64,000 bases of DNA from Parafrankia elaeagni (GTDB taxonomy: Bacteria; Actinomycetota; Actinomycetes; Frankiales; Frankiaceae): contig NZ_KB893683.1 of NCBI RefSeq assembly GCF_000374165.1, positions 104,608 through 168,607 on the forward strand. Direction: 5' to 3'. The position numbers and the translations under genes are program-made. Below are positions 8,974 to 17,948 of the stretch, one piece after another. Within the stretch, counting starts at the first letter, position 1. The number at the start of each line of letters is the position of its first letter. Under the pieces are notes generated by a model. It saw only the letters and a list, made by a program, of their open reading frames with translations. It ran no database searches and had not been told where the DNA came from.

Positions 8974-9073
8974 GCAGACGTGGACGAACGGCTGGTGACG
9001 CCCCGTCAGCGGTGTCGCCGGGGCCGTACCCGCCGGGCCGGACCGGCATCGATCGACGCGAGGGGCGTGAGGC

Positions 9074-9079
9074 TACCCT
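9074..9079 (+). promoter_or_regulatory. Probable -10 box for the divergent membrane glycosyltransferase
   Basis: TACCCT followed 8 bases later by the ATG at 9088, with no ribosome-binding site between. This fits leaderless or near-leaderless transcription. Confidence 0.35.
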
Positions 9080-9087
9080 GCTCCCTG

Positions 9088-11142
9088 ATGACGCCCGAGA
9101 CGCCCACGACGGACAAACCCGAACCGCGCGGGGAACAGCCGCCGGCGGCGGACGCCGCGGGCCCACCGGCGGGCACCGGTGCGACCACCGGGGCAGGCAC
9201 CGCCCCCACCGCCGGAACCGGCACGGAAGCGGGCACCGGATCGGGTGGCGGGGTAGCCGGCCGGCGCCCCGCCGTCCCTGCGCTGGTCCTCCTCATCACA
9301 GCCCTGCATGTGGCACTTCTGGTGACCTATGCGTTCGTCTACCCGACCTGGACGGGCTACGACGAAGCGCAGCACGTCGACATGGTCTACGGCCTGCAGC
9401 ACGGCGCCGGGTGGCCCGCGCCCGGCGAGAAGATGATCGCAACCGGGGTCGCGGCGACGTCCGACGACTTCGACCGGGGCCGGTACCAGGACATGTTCCA
9501 GTCCGGAGGCAAGCGCCGCGGGTCGCCGTCGTTCGCCGAGATCGCCCCCACCCCGCGCGGCGAGCGCCGGTCCTTCGACGAGCTCGGGGGGCCGACGCCG
9601 CTCGACGACGGCCGGCTGTCGAACCAGATGATCCAGCACCCGCCGCTCGTCTACGCCGTCGGCGCGGGTCTGCTGGAGATCCTGCCCGGTTCCGCCGGCT
9701 GGGCCTACGACCAGCAGGTCCTCGCGCTGCGGCTGCTGAACATCCTGATCGTCGCCCCGCTGCCGTTGCTCGCCTGGGCCGCCGGGCGCCGGTTCGGCCT
9801 GCCCGGGCCGCTCGCCACGGCGGCGGCGGCGCTGCCGCTGGCGGTACCCGGCTTCACCCGGGTCGGTGCGACCTTCAACAACGACGGCATCCTCGTGCTG
9901 GCGACCGGGGCGCTCACCGTCGTGCTGGCCGGAGTCGTGCGGGGCGACCTGCGCCGGCGGACGGCCGCCTGGGCCGGGCTCTGGTTCGGCGTGGCGATGC
10001 TGTCCAAGGCGTTCGCGTTCGCGCTGCCCGTGACGATCGTCGCCGCCTATCTCGTCGGCTGGCTCCGCCTCCGGCCGCGCGTCCAGGTCACGGATGACGG
10101 CAGCCCGGCCCCCACCCCGGCCCCCGCCCCCGCCCCCGCCCCGCGCCGCCCGCCCGCGCTGCGCCGCCTGCCTGTTCCGCGTGGTCTTCCCGTCCTGCCC
10201 GCGACCATCGCGGTCGGGCTGGGGCTGGTGATCGGCGGCTGGTGGTGGGTGCGCAACTTCGTGCTCTACGACGCCCTCCAGCCCAACGGCTGGGCGACGA
10301 ACCCACCGCGCCGCGAGGCGCTGTTGCTTCCCGACTCGTTCCTCACCTGGTTCGGGTACTTCTTCCGGACGATGATCAGCCGGTTCTGGGGCGGACTCGG
10401 GATGTTCGAGCCACCGCAACTCTCCCCGGTGGCGATCGTCGCCGCCACCGTGACCGTGGTCGGTCTGGTCGTGACCGCGGTCGTCACGGCCGCCCGGCGC
10501 GGTCAGCCGGCAGCGGGCGAACCCGGACGGATCGCGTGCCTTGGTGCGCCGCTCGTACTCCTCACCCCGGCGGCCTTCGCGTATCTCATGGTCGGCCAGC
10601 GGAGCTGGGCCGAGTACGAGCGGTACACCCGGGGCATCGCGGTCCAGGGCCGCTACCTGTATCTGGGCCTGGTCGGACTGGCGGTGGTCACCGCCGCCGG
10701 GCTCGGGCGCGTGCTCGGCGGCCGAACCCGGCTGGCACCGTTGACCGTTCTCGCGGGCGCGGCGCTCATGCAGGGGCTCGCGCTGCTCGCGGTGTGCAGC
10801 TACTACTGGCTTCCGCGCGGCGTCGCCCTCACCCCCGCCCAGGTGCCGGACATCGTCTCCGCGGCCGCCCGCTGGGCTCCCCTGCCCTTCGGTGTCACCG
10901 TGGCTGTGTTCGTCCTGGCCGCGCTGGGCTGGATCGCCGCCCTCACGCTCGCCGCCCGCGCAGCCGCGGGCGGCGACCGGGCCACCACAGCCGCGGGTGG
11001 CGGCCGGGCCACCACAGCCGCGGGTGGCGACCGGGCCGCCGAAGCCGCGGGTGGCGACCGGGCCGCCGAAGCCGAGGCAGGCCCGGCTGCCGGGGATCCG
11101 GCCGCGCACCTCGCCGGGCAGGAGACGCCGACGCGTTCCTGA
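9088..11142 (+). CDS. Membrane glycosyltransferase of GT-C type (ArnT/PMT-like)
   Basis: 684 residues from the ATG at 9088; the frame is open further upstream, but that stretch antisense to rfbD looks non-coding. A Pro/Gly/Thr-rich N-terminal tail of about 65 residues precedes helix 1, then YPTWTGYDEAQHVDMVYG, with the acidic pair of GT-C transferases in the first outer loop and the DEAQH signature shared with the gene at 1815-3635. A large outer loop (about residues 95-190) and about ten further helices follow. The tail after the last helix holds four 27-bp repeats coding for Gly/Ala/Thr/Asp/Arg. It probably transfers a sugar from a polyprenyl carrier at the outer membrane face; the acceptor is unknown. 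The LCP genes follow directly. Confidence 0.75.
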   Translation: MTPETPTTDKPEPRGEQPPAADAAGPPAGTGATTGAGTAPTAGTGTEAGTGSGGGVAGRRPAVPALVLLITALHVALLVTYAFVYPTWTGYDEAQHVDMVYGLQHGAGWPAPGEKMIATGVAATSDDFDRGRYQDMFQSGGKRRGSPSFAEIAPTPRGERRSFDELGGPTPLDDGRLSNQMIQHPPLVYAVGAGLLEILPGSAGWAYDQQVLALRLLNILIVAPLPLLAWAAGRRFGLPGPLATAAAALPLAVPGFTRVGATFNNDGILVLATGALTVVLAGVVRGDLRRRTAAWAGLWFGVAMLSKAFAFALPVTIVAAYLVGWLRLRPRVQVTDDGSPAPTPAPAPAPAPRRPPALRRLPVPRGLPVLPATIAVGLGLVIGGWWWVRNFVLYDALQPNGWATNPPRREALLLPDSFLTWFGYFFRTMISRFWGGLGMFEPPQLSPVAIVAATVTVVGLVVTAVVTAARRGQPAAGEPGRIACLGAPLVLLTPAAFAYLMVGQRSWAEYERYTRGIAVQGRYLYLGLVGLAVVTAAGLGRVLGGRTRLAPLTVLAGAALMQGLALLAVCSYYWLPRGVALTPAQVPDIVSAAARWAPLPFGVTVAVFVLAALGWIAALTLAARAAAGGDRATTAAGGGRATTAAGGDRAAEAAGGDRAAEAEAGPAAGDPAAHLAGQETPTRS
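10963..11070. repeat. 27-bp tandem repeat, four copies, 3' end of a coding region
   Basis: Four 27-base units that begin GCCGCGGG and differ at a few positions; copies three and four are identical. They encode a hydrophilic C-terminal tail (AAGGDRATT / AAGGDRAAE) of the membrane glycosyltransferase. Confidence 0.85.
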
Positions 11143-11426
11143 GCGCCTCGCCCGGAACCGCCTCACCCCGCGCGCCTCGCGCCGAACGCCTCGCTCTGCC
11201 TGGCTCGTTCTGCGGCGATCGGCCCCGCCGTGCCGGCCGCGCGCCGCAAAGACGCCGACCCCGAATCGCATGTGGCGTGACCCTGCGGGTACTTTCTGTA
11301 ATCGAAGGCTGGGTGTTCACCGCCCGGAACGCGGAACCGCGACGACGCGCCGCGTGCCGGGCCCCGCCCCAGCCGGGCATCAACGGGCACGCCGAATACC
11401 CGGCATTCACCACCGAGGGGGACGCG

Positions 11427-13361
11427 GTGACCGGCGCTGGACCGCGCGCCTCGACCGGGCCCAGGCCTGGCCCCGAGTCGTCTCGCCTCGGCCTTGCCGC
11501 CGCGGCGGGCGGCCGGCGCCGACCGCGCTCCCGGTCGCGGGCACGTTCGCACGAACCGGCCTCGCCGGACCCGACCCGCACAGAGGACGTCAGCCAGGCC
11601 GCTGCCAGCGGAAGCCAGGCTGCCGCTTCCGCTGGCAGGGAGCAGGACCTTCGCGGTCGCCGGGCCGGCGACAGGGCGAGGGCGGCGACGGGTCGCGGCA
11701 GGCTCCGCGACGGCGCAGGGAACGCCACCGGCACGGAGGCCGCCTCCGGTGGGAGCGGAGACGGCGGCTCCGGGGGTGCCGCTCGTGCCGCGAGCACCCG
11801 TGCCGGCCGCCGGACCAGGCCCGGCCGCGACGCACCCGCGGGTACTGGGGCCGGCCTGGCGCCGCGGTGCCGTCGGCTGCCAGGCCCGCCGCGCCGCCGC
11901 CGCGGGTTCGCCGCCCGGCTCGTCGCCACGATCTGCGCCGTCATGTCCTGCCTGATCTTCGCCTTCGCCGTCGGCGGGTTCGCGCTCTACGAGCACTTCG
12001 ACCGCCAGATCAACCGGCTGCGACTGACCCTGGACGGTGAGCGCCCCGCAAACCCGATCGAGGGAACGACGAACTTCCTGCTGGTCGGCTCGGACAGCCG
12101 GGCCGGCACCGGCGGCGAGTTCCAGCGCGGCGGGGAGGTCGCCGGTCAGCGGTCGGACACCACCATCCTCGCCCACCTGGACGCGAACGGGACGACGACC
12201 CTGGTCTCGTTCCCCCGCGACACCCTCGTCCACATCCCGGGCCACGGCCGGGACAAACTGACCCAGGCGATCTCCATCGGCGGGCCGTCCCTGCTCATCC
12301 GGACGATCGAGAACCTGACCGACATCCGCGTCGACCACTACGTCTCCGTCGACCTCGCCGGATTCCGCGACATGACCGATGCCATCGGCGGGGTGACCGT
12401 CTGCGTCAAGGCACTGCCGAACGGCTCGCGGACCAACCTGCGCGACGAGTGGTCGCAGTGGCGGGGCCGGGTCGGCGAGAACCATCTCAGCGGCGACCAG
12501 GCCCTCGCCTTCGTCCGCCAGCGGCACGGGCTGCCCGACAACGACTTCGACCGCATCCGCCGCCAGCAGCAGTTCATCGGGGCGGTGTTCCGCAAGGCCA
12601 CCAGCGACGGGGTGCTGACGAACCCGGCCCGGCTGGAGAACCTCATCAGCGCGACGACGAAGTCGCTGACCATCGACGACGGCACGGACATCGACGACAT
12701 CCGGCTGCTCGCGAAGCGGATGAGCGCGATGAGCACCGACCAGATCCGGTTCGTCACGATTCCGGTGCACGCGCCCACGCCCGCCGAGGGCGGGAACTCC
12801 CTCGGCGAGCTGCCGCGGTTCGGCTCGGTGCAGCTGTACGACCCGGCGCAGCTGGACGCCTTCCTCGCCCCGCTGCGCGGAGGCGCACCGGCCCGGCCCG
12901 CACCGGCGGACCCGGCAGCGGTGCCGCCGCGGGACGTCGCGATCGATGTCTTCAACGCCGCGCAGGTCGGCGGTCTGGCCAGCACGGCCAGCGACGATCT
13001 GGCCCGCCTGGGCTTCCGCGTCGGCGCGCCGCGCGACTGGCCGGACGGCACCAGCCCGGCCACCGAGGTCCGCTACGGCCCCGGGAGGGAGGCCGCGGCC
13101 CGCACGGTCGCCGCCGTGGTGCCGAACTCCCGCCTGGTACGCGACGGCCGTCTGACCGATCGCGTGTCGCTGGTGCTCGGGACGTCCTTCAGGCAGGTGA
13201 AGGCCGCCACGGGCGCCCAGGGCCAGGGTGGCGCGGCGGGCACCGTGCAGCCCCAGGGCGGCGGGGCGGGAGGTGACCGCCCGGGCTCCGCGCCGAGTGT
13301 CACCCCCCGGTCGACAGCGCCCGTCACCGCGACACAGCTGACCACCGGCTGCACGTACTGA
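11427..13361 (+). CDS. LytR-CpsA-Psr (LCP) family protein with LytR_C domain
   Basis: 644 residues from a GTG at 11427 that has a clear GAGGGGGA ribosome-binding site 4-5 bases before it. A basic, low-complexity cytoplasmic region of about 150 residues leads to one membrane helix near residues 168-190 (VATICAVMSCLIFAFAVGGF). The outer LCP domain shows NFLLVGSDSRAG, the conserved SDTTILAHLD, SFPRDTLVHIPGHGRDKLTQA, and the basic RQRHGLPDNDFDRIRRQQQ helix that binds polyprenyl pyrophosphate. A LytR_C domain (DVFNAAQVGGLASTASDDL) ends the protein. LCP enzymes attach teichoic-acid, arabinogalactan or capsule polymers to peptidoglycan. The gene pairs with a second LCP gene downstream and with rmlD upstream, as in mycobacteria. 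Confidence 0.92.
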   Translation: MTGAGPRASTGPRPGPESSRLGLAAAAGGRRRPRSRSRARSHEPASPDPTRTEDVSQAAASGSQAAASAGREQDLRGRRAGDRARAATGRGRLRDGAGNATGTEAASGGSGDGGSGGAARAASTRAGRRTRPGRDAPAGTGAGLAPRCRRLPGPPRRRRGFAARLVATICAVMSCLIFAFAVGGFALYEHFDRQINRLRLTLDGERPANPIEGTTNFLLVGSDSRAGTGGEFQRGGEVAGQRSDTTILAHLDANGTTTLVSFPRDTLVHIPGHGRDKLTQAISIGGPSLLIRTIENLTDIRVDHYVSVDLAGFRDMTDAIGGVTVCVKALPNGSRTNLRDEWSQWRGRVGENHLSGDQALAFVRQRHGLPDNDFDRIRRQQQFIGAVFRKATSDGVLTNPARLENLISATTKSLTIDDGTDIDDIRLLAKRMSAMSTDQIRFVTIPVHAPTPAEGGNSLGELPRFGSVQLYDPAQLDAFLAPLRGGAPARPAPADPAAVPPRDVAIDVFNAAQVGGLASTASDDLARLGFRVGAPRDWPDGTSPATEVRYGPGREAAARTVAAVVPNSRLVRDGRLTDRVSLVLGTSFRQVKAATGAQGQGGAAGTVQPQGGGAGGDRPGSAPSVTPRSTAPVTATQLTTGCTY

Positions 13362-13377
13362 ACCGGCCGCCACGCCG

Positions 13378-13420
13378 GCCCTGGTCCGGGCGGGCCAGGA
13401 AGACCGGCCCGGACCAGGGC
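13378..13420 (+). terminator. Stem-loop after the first LCP gene
   Basis: Perfect 14-bp inverted repeat (GCCCTGGTCCGGGC at 13378-13391 and its complement at 13407-13420) with a 15-base loop, 16 bases after the LCP stop. No T-run follows, as is usual in high-GC genomes. Confidence 0.55.
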
Positions 13421-13502
13421 AACGCCCGTTGGTGCCAGCGGTGGGGTCGGATCGGACTGGTCCGGACAACCACAGGGTGGTCCTCGGCGTCGAACTGTCC
13501 TG

Positions 13503-14861
13503 ATGGCGTGGAACGCTCTGGATCAGTCGCACCTGCCAGAACCGGCCGCGCCGGTGCGCCGGCACGCTTCGTGCACACCCGGTACGGGACGGGTGCTGCC
13601 GCCGAATCTGGACCCGCGGATCACCCACCGGCGGCGATCGGCACTGCGCCGGCTGTCCGTCACCCTCGTGGCGCTGGTCTCGCTGGCGGTCCTGGCCGTC
13701 ACGTCCGTCGGCTGGGCCGCCTACCGGCATTTCGACGGAGCGATCGACCGCAACGACTGGGAGCCCACGGCCGGCGCCCGGCCGGCGGAGGTCCCCGGCG
13801 ACCTGAACATCCTGCTGCTCGGCAATGACAGCCGGGAGGGGACGCACGGCGAGTTCGGCGACCCCGGCGGCATGCGGGCGGACACGACGATCATCGCCCA
13901 CTTCGACGCGGACGGCAGCGCCACCCTGGTCTCCTTCCCGCGGGACACCCTGGTGCCGATCGTGCCGACGTCCGCCGCCCTCGCCCGCGACGGACTGTCG
14001 AAGATCGCGGACGTCGTCCCGCTCGTCGGCGTGCCCGGGCTGATCTCGACCCTGGAGGGGTTCACCGGCCTCAAGATCGACCACACCGTGTCGATCAACC
14101 TGGCCGGCTTCCGCGCGATGACGGACGCGGTCGGCGGTGTCACCGTGTGCGTCCAACCGCTGCCCGACGGCAGCACCCGCAACCTGCGGGACGCCGAGTC
14201 CGGATGGCGGGGTCAGCTTGGCGAGAACCGGTTGGACGGCGGGCAGGCGCTCGCGTTCGTCCGCACCCGCAAGGCTCTCGGTGAGGAACGCCTGCGCATC
14301 CTGCGCCAGCAGCAGTTCCTGTCCCGTCTCCTGGACGCGGCGACCAGCACCGGTGTGCTCACCAGCCCGTCGCGGATCGCCGGTCTGCTGGGCGCGGTCG
14401 GCGGCGCGCTGGAGATCAGCCGGAGCCTCTCTCAGCCCGAGATGCTGCGCCTGGCGAGACGGGTCTCCGAGCTCGGACCGGGCGGCCTGCGGTTCGTGAC
14501 GATCCCGACCCACGTCCCGCTGCCAGGCGAGGGGGCGGTCGACGGCATGGGCACGATCCCCCCGCACGGGATGGTGCTGCTGCACGAACCGGCCGGGACG
14601 GAGGCCCTCCTCAGCCCGATGCGAGCCCCCGGCGCCGGAGCCTCCATCCCCGCCCCACCCCCCGACCGGCTCATGCTGGCCCGCCCGCTGCCCGGTGGCG
14701 CCGCGCCCACCACCGCACGGGCCGGCACGGCCGGCACGGCCGGCACAGGCGGCACGGCCGGCACAGCGCAACCAGCCACGGGCACAGCAGGCACAGGCAC
14801 CGGGGGGACGGAGACGCCAGTCGTGCCCCCGCCGGCCGCCGACACGTCCTGCACGCCCTGA
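13503..14861 (+). CDS. LytR-CpsA-Psr (LCP) family protein without LytR_C domain
   Basis: 452 residues from the ATG at 13503; a GTG in frame near 13592 is an alternative start. One membrane helix (VTLVALVSLAVLAVTSVGWAA, about residues 52-72) precedes the LCP domain with LNILLLGNDSREG, MRADTTIIAHFD, SFPRDTLVPI, the GFRAMTDAVGGVTVCV core and the Arg-rich FVRTRKALGEERLRILRQQQ helix. These residues bind the polyprenyl pyrophosphate substrate and magnesium. After the domain comes an Ala/Gly/Thr repeat tail with a final Cys. It is a paralogue of the gene just upstream and lacks that protein's LytR_C domain, so the pair may act on different wall polymers. Confidence 0.92.
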   Translation: MAWNALDQSHLPEPAAPVRRHASCTPGTGRVLPPNLDPRITHRRRSALRRLSVTLVALVSLAVLAVTSVGWAAYRHFDGAIDRNDWEPTAGARPAEVPGDLNILLLGNDSREGTHGEFGDPGGMRADTTIIAHFDADGSATLVSFPRDTLVPIVPTSAALARDGLSKIADVVPLVGVPGLISTLEGFTGLKIDHTVSINLAGFRAMTDAVGGVTVCVQPLPDGSTRNLRDAESGWRGQLGENRLDGGQALAFVRTRKALGEERLRILRQQQFLSRLLDAATSTGVLTSPSRIAGLLGAVGGALEISRSLSQPEMLRLARRVSELGPGGLRFVTIPTHVPLPGEGAVDGMGTIPPHGMVLLHEPAGTEALLSPMRAPGAGASIPAPPPDRLMLARPLPGGAAPTTARAGTAGTAGTGGTAGTAQPATGTAGTGTGGTETPVVPPPAADTSCTP

Positions 14862-15044
14862 GCACTGCCGATCCGGCAGACCCGAACGGAGCGCGCGATC
14901 GTGTCGCCGCCCCGGACGGGGCGGGCCGGGCACCCGAGTCGGTAGCGTTACCCCCGCGGTGGGTCACCGGCGCCCGGAACACCCGGCAACCCGGTCGCCG
15001 CCGGGTCCGCCCGCTGCCGAACAACGGATTGGAGACCGGAACCG

Positions 15045-15983
15045 TTGGACGTCCGGTTCGTCCCCGCATCCTCGCTCCTGCGCCCCGCGGCGCCCGCCGG
15101 CACCGCGCCCGCTGACGCCGCGCCCACCACTCCCGCCGCCCCGTTTCCCGGCGTCGCGGCGGCACTGGCCGTTCGCCTCACCCGCGACCCGGGCCGCCCG
15201 ATGATCACCTTCTACGACGACGCGACCGGCGAACGGGTGGAGTTCTCCACGACGACGCTGGACAACTGGGTCGCCAAGACGGCGAACCTGCTGGTCGACA
15301 CGCTCGGGCTCGCCCCCGGGGATGTCGTCGGGGTCGACCTTCCGGCGCACTGGACCAGCTGCGTCATCCTGCTGGCGGCCTGGTCTGCCGGCCTGGATGT
15401 CGAGGTCGTCATCGGTCCTGAGGACGGCGCCGACGACCCGGCCGGAACTCGGCCGGGCCCGGGGGCCGCCCCAGGTAGTCCCGGTGTGGTCTTCGCCAGC
15501 GAGGACCGGATCGACATCGCGACCGCGCTCGGCATCGACGAGATCGTCGGGCTCTCCCTGCGCCCACTCGGCGGCAGGATGCGCGATGCCGTGCCCGGCG
15601 TCCTCGACTACGCCGTCGAGGTTCCACCGCACGGTGACCGTTTCCTGCCCCCACCACCGCCTGCGGGGCAGGCCGAACTGCTCCGCCTCGCCGCCACCGT
15701 CGCCCGCCGCGACGCGCTGGGCCCCGACGACCGGATCCTCACCGCGGGCGGCCCCGCCACCGTGGCCGGGCTGCTGATCGCGACGCTGGTACCGCTGGTG
15801 AGCGGAGCGTCGGTGGTGCTGTGCCGCAACCTGCACGGCACCGACGCCGCGACGCTGGCGCGCCGGGTCGAGACGGAGCGGGTCACCGCCGTCGACTGGT
15901 CCGTCCCGCGGCCGCTTGCCGAGGTGCTGCCCGCCCGGGTCCGCCGGCTCGACGTCCTGGACGCGGGCGCGCCCCCCGGTTGA
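15045..15983 (+). CDS. TIGR03089 family protein (adenylate-forming-like, unknown role)
   Basis: 312 residues from a TTG at 15045 with GGAGA placed about 10 bases before it. The sequence follows the start of AMP-dependent synthetase folds: FYDDATGERVEFSTTTLDNWVAKTANLL, LGLAPGDVVGVDLPAHW and TAGGPATVAGLLIATLVPLVSGASVVLC, but lacks the phosphate-binding TSGTTG loop and the whole C-terminal lid, so adenylation activity is doubtful. This family is found next to LCP genes in many actinobacteria, including the mycobacterial rmlD-LCP locus. Its function is unknown to me; the conserved company suggests something in envelope assembly. Confidence 0.8.
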   Translation: MDVRFVPASSLLRPAAPAGTAPADAAPTTPAAPFPGVAAALAVRLTRDPGRPMITFYDDATGERVEFSTTTLDNWVAKTANLLVDTLGLAPGDVVGVDLPAHWTSCVILLAAWSAGLDVEVVIGPEDGADDPAGTRPGPGAAPGSPGVVFASEDRIDIATALGIDEIVGLSLRPLGGRMRDAVPGVLDYAVEVPPHGDRFLPPPPPAGQAELLRLAATVARRDALGPDDRILTAGGPATVAGLLIATLVPLVSGASVVLCRNLHGTDAATLARRVETERVTAVDWSVPRPLAEVLPARVRRLDVLDAGAPPG

Positions 15984-16050
15984 CACCTGCGTCGCTCACG
16001 CCGCCCGGCGACATGGCCGGGCGGCGGCGCGTGGCCCGGGAGCCCAGGCT

Positions 16051-16085
16051 CCCGAGAGCCGCCCAGGTTCTGGGCGGCTCTCGGG
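16051..16085. terminator. Bidirectional terminator between convergent genes
   Basis: A perfect 16-bp inverted repeat, CCCGAGAGCCGCCCAG at 16051-16066 against its complement at 16070-16085, with a three-base loop. It lies between the convergent TIGR03089 and carbonic anhydrase genes and could end transcription from both sides. Confidence 0.85.
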
Positions 16086-16105
16086 AAAGGAACAGGCACG
16101 ACGGT

Positions 16106-16684
16106 TCAGGAGGAGCTGGTGACCTGCTTGTGGGCCACCAGCGACTCCTCGGTGACCTCGGTGAGCTCGCCGGAGTCGACGTCGTAGACGAAGCCGCGGA
16201 CGGAGGTCGACGCCCGCAGGAACGGCGACGAGCGCAGCGTCCGCATGCAGGCCCAGACGTCCTCGGCGACGTTGGTGAACGAGCGCAGACGCCAGGACGG
16301 TCGCACCCCGGTCTGCTCTGCCAGCGAGGCGCTGAACCCCTCGTCGGTGAGCTGCTCCATGCCGCATCTCGTGTGGTGGATCAGAATGATCTCGGTGGTG
16401 CCGAGCGCGTGCTGGCTCACGGCCAGCGAGCGCTCGATGTCCTCCGTGACGACCCCGCCGGCGTTGCGCATGATGTGCGCGTCGCCCTCCGCGAGGCCGA
16501 AGAGGGCCTCGATGTTGATGCGGGCATCCATGCAGGCCACCACTGCCACACCGGTCGCGGGCCGGGTCGGTACCGCCTGGCCCGGGCCGGTGGCGCGCCG
16601 CAGCGCGGCGAAGTCCGCTGCCCGGGCCAGTAGGGCGCCGGTCGCATCCTGGGCGGGTCCGACATTGTCGGGCGCGCTCGTCAC
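16106..16684 (-). CDS. Beta-class carbonic anhydrase
   Basis: 192 residues; interconverts CO2 and bicarbonate in the cytoplasm. Zinc ligands are visible as C51-x-D53-x-R55 (ACMDAR) and H104-x2-C107 (HTRCG), and MRNAGG is the usual strand after the first set. It belongs to the shorter beta-CA group seen in actinobacteria. The GTG start at 16684 has a strong GGAGGTGA ribosome-binding site 6 bases upstream. Bicarbonate supply would serve the biotin carboxylase encoded 10 kb away, though carbonic anhydrase here is more likely conserved by position than by a joint operon. Confidence 0.93.
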   Translation of the reverse strand: MTSAPDNVGPAQDATGALLARAADFAALRRATGPGQAVPTRPATGVAVVACMDARINIEALFGLAEGDAHIMRNAGGVVTEDIERSLAVSQHALGTTEIILIHHTRCGMEQLTDEGFSASLAEQTGVRPSWRLRSFTNVAEDVWACMRTLRSSPFLRASTSVRGFVYDVDSGELTEVTEESLVAHKQVTSSS

Positions 16685-17084
16685 CGCAGGTCACCTCCGT
16701 CGGGTACGCGTTCACGCGGCGGACGGGCCGCAGGAAAGCCAGTGGCACAAGCATGCAGCGCGCGAACCGTCGCCGCCACCCACATTGCCGAGTTCAGCCA
16801 GCGTCACAGGTCAACACGGGGACCACGTCCCACCACGGACACGAGTCGGATCACGGACAGGGGGGCGGGGTGCATCGATCGGCGGCACGCCGGGAACACT
16901 GAGGCGGTGAGCCACCACCCAGCGCGATCCCGCCGGCGCCCGGCACGCCCGGCCCGCGCGGCACGCGGCGCTTTCCACAAGCAACGGACGCCGGTACGTA
17001 AACAGACGATTCGGGACGGCGACGCGACCAGCACTCATTGGCCACGTGCGCGGGGGTGGCGGCCAGGCGCGGATCAGCCGTCGG
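16685..17084. other. Non-coding gap between carbonic anhydrase and gtrA
   Basis: About 400 bases between divergent genes. The frame of GtrA stays open through part of it, but the predicted residues are Arg/Pro/His-rich with no likeness to a protein, so I treat it as non-coding. It is somewhat richer in A and T near 16975-17030 than its surroundings. Apart from the -10 box at 17085 I see no operator or RNA element. Confidence 0.5.
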
Positions 17085-17090
17085 TAGTCT
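17085..17090 (+). promoter_or_regulatory. Probable -10 box before gtrA / leader peptide
   Basis: TAGTCT, followed after exactly 6 bases by a GTG (17097) that opens a 15-codon frame. The spacing is that of a leaderless transcript. Confidence 0.4.
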
Positions 17091-17096
17091 CTCCTG

Positions 17097-17144
17097 GTGG
17101 TCAAAATCGATGCTCGCAAAGTCGATCGGCGCCGCCTGTGGTGA
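17097..17144 (+). CDS. Possible 15-residue leader peptide overlapping the gtrA start
   Basis: GTG at 17097 begins MVKIDARKVDRRRLW and stops at TGA 17142-17144. The stop overlaps the GTG codons at 17138 and 17141 that can start gtrA. Together with the TAGTCT box 6 bases upstream this could be a leaderless, translationally coupled leader for a gene that has no ribosome-binding site of its own. It is too short to judge by homology; an alternative is that this is simply untranslated leader. Confidence 0.25.
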   Translation: MVKIDARKVDRRRLW

Positions 17145-17638
17145 GCCACCGGATGGCGCGTTCACCACTTCAGGTACTCATCCATGAGGTGGGCAAGTTC
17201 GGCATCGTCGGCGCGATCTGCTACGTGATCGACTTCGCCGTCTCGAACCTGTGTCACACCCTTCTGGGGATGGGGCCGCTCAGCGCCAAGACCGTATCGA
17301 CGGTGATCGCGGCGACCTGCGCCTACGTCGGCAACCGGCAATGGTCGTTCAACCATCGGGCACGTACCGGCATTCGCCGCGAGTACACCCTCTTCGTGAT
17401 CCTCAACGCGATCGGCCTGATGATCGCCCTTGCCTGCCTGGGCTTCGCGAAGTACGTGCTCCATCTCGAAGGGGTCCTCGCGTTCAACCTCTTCGGCAAC
17501 GTTCTCGGCACGGGCCTCGGCACGATCTTCCGGTTCTGGACCTATAAGAAGTACGTGTTCCTGCACCCGGACCATCCGAAGGTGGCGGTCCTGCCGGTCA
17601 AGGACCAACGGATTCCCGAGCCGGCCGCTCAGGCCTGA
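17141..17638 (+). CDS. GtrA family membrane protein
   Basis: 165 residues from the GTG at 17141 (ATG at 17153 is equally possible). Four hydrophobic helices are visible: FGIVGAICYVIDFAVSN, KTVSTVIAATCAYVGNRQWSF, LFVILNAIGLMIALACLGF and LAFNLFGNVLGTGLGTIFRFWTYKKYVF. The N-terminal KFGIVG, the central YVGNRQWSF and the final FRFWTYKKYVF are the hallmarks of the GtrA/DPMS family, which is thought to flip polyprenyl-phosphate sugars across the membrane. That would feed the GT-C transferases encoded upstream. No ribosome-binding site is seen, so translation may depend on the short frame that overlaps the start. Confidence 0.85.
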   Translation: MSHRMARSPLQVLIHEVGKFGIVGAICYVIDFAVSNLCHTLLGMGPLSAKTVSTVIAATCAYVGNRQWSFNHRARTGIRREYTLFVILNAIGLMIALACLGFAKYVLHLEGVLAFNLFGNVLGTGLGTIFRFWTYKKYVFLHPDHPKVAVLPVKDQRIPEPAAQA

Positions 17639-17948
17639 TCCGCCGCGGTGGATCGATCGGCTCACCAGGTGCGTCTGCTCACCAGGCGCTCTGGTTCGAG
17701 CGGAAGGTCTGCGTCGGCCTGTCAGGTGCCGGCGGGGCCGGGCGGCATTCCGCTCGGCCCTGGTCCCAGCGGGACACAGGGGTCACCCCGAGAGACATGA
17801 CGGTTCCGGTACCGATCAGTTCTCCCGGAGACCGGCTGCGCTAGGCTCTCGTGACCAGCCCATGCACAGCGTGCCGAGTTCTCCACCTGAGGTGACGCCG
17901 TCACCTGGGTCCGCGGCGCGACCGGCTCGAGGTCCAGGAGGGTGCGCC

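Noticed and set aside
11163-14933. Minus-strand frame of 1256 codons
   Set aside because: Antisense to both LCP genes, whose motifs are unambiguous.
15045-15983. TIGR03089 protein considered as an active acyl-CoA ligase
   Set aside because: The phosphate-binding TSGTTG-type loop and the C-terminal domain are missing.
16742-17140. N-terminal extension of GtrA by 130 codons
   Set aside because: The predicted residues are Arg/Pro/His-rich with no likeness to the family, which begins close to the KFGIVG helix.
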